From the NCBI GenBank assembly GCA_001804415.1, contig MHGA01000003.1, forward strand, positions 1 through 36,635: 36,635 nt of DNA. Direction: 5' to 3'. Shown piece after piece: positions 36,001 to 36,635 of the stretch. Below the pieces are notes generated by a model, which saw only the letters and a program-made list of their open reading frames with translations, did no database searches and was not told the origin of the DNA. Positions within the stretch are counted from its first letter, which is position 1, and each line of letters starts with the position of its first letter. Made by a program: the position numbers and the translations under genes. This DNA is from Candidatus Aquivivens invisus (GTDB lineage: Bacteria > Omnitrophota > Gorgyraeia > Aquiviventales > Aquiviventaceae).

Positions 36001-36635
36001 GATGACGTATTGCCTCAGCTCGGCGGCAACCCGCAGATTCGCCTTCTCGCCGTCATCGGCGCGCTCGCGGCGGCCGTGGCGGTGGCGGCGGATGTCGCCT
36101 GGAATGAGGGGATCGTGTCGCTCGTCGTGAATCTGTTGATCGGACCGGTGGGGCTGGTGGTACTGCTGGGGATTGGGACCGTGATGCTCGCGCGAGATCT
36201 GATGCGTCGCATGCGCGCTCGCGACGACGCCGGCGAAGAGCTGCCCGATTCTGACGCGCCTCAAGGATCCTCCTGGAAACCATCGCCGACCAGCTGGAAG
36301 CCGGGCCGGGAGTGGACGGGGACAACCTATACCGATGGTCCAGACACGAGGCGGCGCGGAGAGTGGTGGAAAGATGGGGACGCGCCGCCTGCCTGGAACA
36401 CCGGCGAGGACGATGACCCTCGCGAAGGCGGCAACCCGTTGATCGCACTGCTCGTCGCGACCAGCGCGTCCTCGGCGGGGCTACTGGTGTTGGGGGGAAT
36501 GGTTCTCGGTCAGCCGGAGTTGGTCGACTGGGCCGCTGCGCCGCTGGCTGTCGTCGTGGCGGGCGTCGCGTGGGCCGTGGGCCGGCGAACCGCGGAGGGA
36601 CGGTTCGGGTTACTTCTGTTGCGCCGGAACTTCTT
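1..36635 (+). CDS. Giant multidomain membrane protein, internal fragment (no start or stop in window), >=12,211 aa
   Basis: Frame +1 reads without a stop from base 1 to the end. All + ORFs in the supplied track have starts with coordinate mod 3 = 0 or 2, none = 1; an internal stop in frame 1 would have produced a listed frame-1 ORF. Recognisable protein families occur in this frame along the whole length. Confidence 0.95.
601..1236 (+). other. Domain: GT2-like (GT-A) glycosyltransferase, probably degenerate
   Basis: Frame 1: LTLVTDDFSGP...VVLTTLDGAIDLRQEGLILDAISKDQKTVAVGSREL...DAQCRFTAFHRDLL...LQPLPIAWAGS. Resembles the GT2 pattern TDADLS-DL-QEGLLLDPI / VAIGSR / DTQCGFKAF / PI-W-DS, but the DxD region is altered (TTLD). 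Confidence 0.55.
1561..2460 (+). other. Domain: APH/choline-kinase-type phosphotransferase-like
   Basis: Catalytic-loop motif HRDLSFFNILF (about 2122-2154) followed by AIDFERSQFG (about 2176); upstream LHRD context and VLKW near the N-lobe. Confidence 0.7.
2995..3306 (+). other. Domain: Ig/CBM-like beta-sandwich preceding a starch-synthase-like domain
   Basis: VGEPVTLQTIWWGPPVKGLQAELWSNLTGTWEVVADVPVDERARRCQVTVRPERAGWFKYTFRYRRPSGETYWADLPYG; beta-rich, with W-x-Y/F spacing typical of Ig/CBM modules. Confidence 0.5.
3310..3990 (+). other. Domain: GT5 glycogen/starch synthase N-terminal half-like (truncated)
   Basis: DVVHCHGWPTGFVPLLLKT...FPLTATIFSE...NLPKGGIIFSDVAATEG, corresponding to GT5 DVIHxHDWxTAxVPxLLK...TIHN...NxLKGGIxxADxVxTVS. 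No KxGG motif or C-terminal GT-B half found here. Confidence 0.7.
4156..4275 (+). other. Transmembrane hairpin
   Basis: PLGAAAILAGVLWESSPLLVVGLGLIAWMLIRHRLQLRRW: two hydrophobic stretches then a basic cluster. Confidence 0.65.
4531..5370 (+). other. Domain: PIG-L/LmbE-type de-N-acetylase-like
   Basis: VVAVGPHPDDREIRIEEFLRAL (PHPDD at about 4573-4587) and ARVWILPYPFTKTPHHPHHTETAFAFL (second His cluster at about 5005-5022). Confidence 0.7.
5428..5556 (+). other. Transmembrane hairpin (TM-GTWW-TM)
   Basis: VVKTVALVLTGLATGAWSGGTWWVPLIILGLAAAWGGWAVHRART. Confidence 0.75.
5581..6240 (+). other. Domain: HEAT/ARM-like solenoid with 89-aa tandem repeat
   Basis: Copy A from 5695 (IPQLISLLEGS...VLEAFAKAHIGDDSPAWW...GGEIFLAQLLADIGSSDA); copy B from 5962 (IPWLVSRLESQ...VLRAFAKAQIGAGSSVWE...GVEIWVQACVEALSSEA). 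Period 267 nt. Confidence 0.65.
7843..7980 (+). other. Transmembrane hairpin (TM-GTWW-TM)
   Basis: AAKVGLMSLLGVTWFFTSGFMNGTWWLALLGAFTVVAVAKTVAE; same layout as 5428-5556. Confidence 0.75.
8806..8868 (+). other. Transmembrane segment
   Basis: WGGEAGVLALGLLVGGLLLGQVEL. Confidence 0.65.
8902..9024 (-). CDS. Small single-span membrane protein, 40 aa, second gene of antisense pair
   Basis: ATG at 9024, TAG at 8902-8904: MPTFGIAALGIGVFAVAVWLTVMIAERVDANRRRAHHKHA. Preceded on the minus strand by AAGGAG-8nt-ATG (AAGGAGTGAGTCAGATG), the SD lying in the end of the upstream gene. N-terminal hydrophobic helix plus basic tail. Confidence 0.7.
   Translation of the reverse strand: MPTFGIAALGIGVFAVAVWLTVMIAERVDANRRRAHHKHA
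9030..9224 (-). CDS. Small membrane protein, 64 aa, first gene of antisense pair (possibly similar to small DUF-type membrane proteins)
   Basis: ATG at 9224, TGA at 9030-9032: MANRTRRYETGKMLMDVAKYFATVTGVGSLASPAVNWVLVVLGLMMAFVCWGLGFIAIPQDVKE. Two hydrophobic helices, protein-like composition unlike the Arg/Pro/Ser-rich shadow ORFs. The track extends it to a TTG at 9233; ATG 9224 is the better start. Confidence 0.7.
   Translation of the reverse strand: MANRTRRYETGKMLMDVAKYFATVTGVGSLASPAVNWVLVVLGLMMAFVCWGLGFIAIPQDVKE
9233..9261 (-). promoter_or_regulatory. Candidate sigma70-type promoter for the antisense small-protein pair
   Basis: Minus strand reads TTGACT (9261-9256), 17-nt spacer, TAAAGT (9238-9233), then TGGAAGCG-ATG. 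Locally AT-richer than its surroundings. The short gap implies a leaderless or near-leaderless mRNA if used. Confidence 0.45.
9277..9429 (+). other. Transmembrane hairpin
   Basis: SRRWLGWLVALAILGPVLVSAGTLDPETARTLGLGLAALLVSVVVSIGLSMVLDD. Confidence 0.75.
10831..12780 (+). other. Domain: L-fucose-1-phosphate guanylyltransferase/fucokinase (FKP-type) pyrophosphorylase-like
   Basis: RHRKWLIMLSAGSSKRIPPFAALGKIFIPLP (FKP-like SxGxSxRxPxxxxxGKxxxPxP), GLVVIPGDALVLYDPE, beta-helix-like GSIGDRSIVSASFLDGDFKIGQNCLV, then SLWNAKLFAP. Confidence 0.65.
13141..13740 (+). other. Domain: HIT-type GDP-sugar phosphorylase-like (GDP-glucose/GDP-L-galactose phosphorylase family)
   Basis: RLWFNSLGAAASVNHFHFQGAY with HxHxQ (HFHFQ, 13426-13440); flanks FLVLVNNTPTIRHTILL and NIPHNPFFSRNKVIVFVRN. 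Confidence 0.7.
14050..14895 (+). other. Domain: HEAT/PBS-lyase-type repeats
   Basis: DPRNNVRLAAVRAFGRIRGKGAVEELLPLLNDPFWAVHREAAYVLGESRDPRATAALVLKL...DETLRRACVWALGQL...DPSLKVRLEAGDALPKLASE. Confidence 0.8.
15064..16800 (+). other. Domain: phosphoglucose isomerase/SIS-like, copy 1
   Basis: DIVVMGMGGATQGIYTYLQAFG, FIFSSKAGGVPEGNANFTYYW, VGGRFSALSTEMLVFAALLGID, GINPFNEPGV, GPRFQHSVLQLLTDGPKTGLHALVAFD...FGQFIRAQSLGTAKSLEEKGQWVMRF. Matches Tal-Pgi-style PGI; SKSGTT is replaced by SKAGGV. Confidence 0.8.
17290..17965 (+). other. Domain: class I SAM-dependent methyltransferase (PrmB/HemK/RsmC-like)
   Basis: Motif I ADVLDMGMGSGPHTGYALLRGARRAVGIDV; NPPY-like motif LNAPPVY (about 17683-17703). Confidence 0.75.
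18020..20010 (+). other. Domain: phosphoglucose isomerase/SIS-like, copy 2
   Basis: SHVVFIGQGGSILSIPVAQQL, HWLDSTDPEAK, QFIVITKSGETRETRENLKW, DIGGRFSAPGTRVLLLPLALL, GIPESLHSTQQYRKDGRNTGFLTLIVHT, LKAQTLATLDDLTQAGRRAVLLIV. Confidence 0.8.
21385..22095 (+). other. Winged-helix-like helical modules
   Basis: DLFTALRKTPDRSLTFEALQQHLGSDAATLQRLLVDLEYLLLI and ELLMAADRAGMAVRSVGRVLGLLVRVGALWTRERQAYGI; wHTH-like periodicity only. Confidence 0.35.
23296..23655 (+). other. Domain: Ig/CBM-like beta-sandwich, second WWGP-type copy
   Basis: VRITLPFELEPSLVHRIVLFVWWGPDEDREHWRADPAHVTYTSVSEKGQHVRGQLSSTIHPPTAFPGRSGKFSVTVVAMPHG...GGQDATFEV; shares WWGP with 2995-3306. Confidence 0.45.
24013..24390 (+). other. Domain: response-regulator receiver (REC), catalytic residues intact
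   Basis: FRVLVVDDYGGIADGIKRLLE...LQVTTASSGRKAIALL...FDLVISDVEMPEIDGIALVQHI...VRVVLNSG...PVFDKG; phospho-acceptor Asp codon at 24181-24183. Confidence 0.9.
24460..25200 (+). other. Domain: zincin-like module, copy 1 (HELYH)
   Basis: EPLIGHGGFTVEEL...YYLGFGFLKRVALAKEFFTPSHPLFAHREEAFFHELYHALNE...FWDLTPEEHETVWGLPTDQLEHHPKNALGQAIRDWKTGQRA; HELYH at 24799-24813. Confidence 0.6.
25498..26150 (+). other. Domain: zincin-like module, copy 2 (HELVQ, degenerate)
   Basis: EPLIGDEETALIGRGFTRAEL...WFLGFGTPRPRWALGDVFFDPADPLASERLQAAFHELVQAAGG...FWKLSPAEVERMTLKELEKHDSNVLGKMIRDWLKAKETA; HELVQ at 25894-25908, colinear with copy 1. Confidence 0.6.
26785..28110 (+). other. Domain: GT5/GT-B glycogen synthase-like, second copy
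   Basis: TIYYLAAECWGQVAGGLGHVGRAGTTAVRRLIGHDARLRTVEPYYP (cf. AAEC-P-AKVGGLGDV--ALP-AL--LGHDV-VV-P-Y) and VEARHRLARRLAARGVTIDPRRPLVMTSVRLVPEKAGRP (C-terminal half pattern). Confidence 0.65.
28252..28443 (+). repeat. SIGALLG protein repeat, copy 1 (about 64 aa)
   Basis: ERSIGALLGTASLEGDRSRRRVRVVDAVTGTVYAEPTIEDMVTGGMSIGVPLTGHLQVLRFELV. Confidence 0.8.
29185..29382 (+). repeat. SIGALLG protein repeat, copy 2 (about 66 aa)
   Basis: GEASIGALLGPAALAGDRRQRRARAVDERHPDQIYWEHSVEELVRDGVGIGVPHDGHLQAFRIELV; colinear with 28252-28443. Confidence 0.8.
29491..29592 (+). other. Transmembrane segment
   Basis: VTGVVKAVASAVSLLLAPLVLVAWLCLAALSQAR. Confidence 0.7.
29707..29738 (+). repeat. Perfect 8-bp tandem repeat, (AGTGGCCA)x4
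   Basis: Read directly: agtggcca agtggcca agtggcca agtggcca, followed by gg. Encodes SGQVAKWPSGQ in frame 1. Confidence 0.95.
30007..30066 (+). other. Transmembrane segment followed by wHTH-like module
   Basis: ALVSAEGLVVTVVILLLSAMRAARN, then EKLYAAILAQFHGREVTRLEQWTLVRQHLTDGGLTGLVDRLDHLRYFRM. Confidence 0.55.
31609..32110 (+). other. Polytopic membrane region (about 5 TM segments)
   Basis: LLPAVMPLLLPLAAIGG; VDFVVALVLLGLLAVIAWAGL; ALAAIAGFVAVFYAGML; VALMIAAIIGALAFSTGVVW; ALLPWLLGGALAGGLVW. Confidence 0.75.
32761..33240 (+). other. Unassigned globular domain, weakly GNAT-like at its C-terminus
   Basis: GALAFAYLLLDGDALIVTTLQSDLFRPL...LARRYNVWPDVLLTAIEDYARHLGLRRVQIVSADDQLRHAQRFSAIQADRLYRSVPERHGYKEYPVE. 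Confidence 0.35.
34801..35900 (+). other. TPR-like alpha solenoid
   Basis: MRQAEQQFRQTLEATHDSMVAVGVCLAFAAFYRDWGRDDAARLDDGITLLRQDAQRLLEG...AIHLLQGLLPDPSAALLLTRIARWHRAYGLG...GRAAFTQAIRLLQDAARLARDEDLALRTSLELGETWLAWF. Confidence 0.5.
36037..36204 (+). other. Transmembrane hairpin
   Basis: IRLLAVIGALAAAVAVAADVAWNEGIVSLVVNLLIGPVGLVVLLGIGTVMLARDLMRRMR. Confidence 0.75.
36433..36588 (+). other. Transmembrane hairpin
   Basis: NPLIALLVATSASSAGLLVLGGMVLGQPELVDWAAAPLAVVVAGVAWAVGRR. Confidence 0.75.

Noticed and set aside
1-36635. CRISPR arrays, tRNA/rRNA genes, transposases or IS ends
   Set aside because: None recognised by eye; the coding frame leaves essentially no intergenic space apart from the antisense segment near 9 kb.

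Overview
The whole 36,635-nt window appears to be an internal piece of one giant + strand gene. Frame +1 (codons at positions 1, 4, 7...) is open edge to edge, about 12,211 codons, with neither start nor stop in view. The ORF track supports this: every listed + strand ORF is in frame 2 or 3 and none is in frame 1, which requires frame 1 to have no stop after its first start codons. The predicted polypeptide is a string of carbohydrate and nucleotide-sugar enzyme-like modules: GT2-like, APH-type kinase, two starch-synthase/GT5-like, PIG-L/LmbE deacetylase, fucose-1-P guanylyltransferase-like, HIT-type GDP-sugar phosphorylase-like, two phosphoglucose isomerase/SIS and a class I methyltransferase. 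Other modules are a response-regulator receiver domain, a duplicated zincin-like module, HEAT and TPR-like solenoids, Ig/CBM-like modules, winged-helix-like segments, and many TM hairpins joined by Pro/Ala-rich linkers. The style resembles giant ORFs reported from Candidatus Omnitrophota; that taxonomic link is inference. The second notable feature is a compact antisense operon of two small membrane proteins (about 9224-8902, minus strand). It has good ribosome-binding and promoter-like signals and sits inside the giant frame, which nevertheless stays open through it. An 8-bp x4 tandem repeat at 29707-29738 lies in the giant ORF and could switch its frame. The many long minus-strand ORFs in the track are mostly codon-register shadows.
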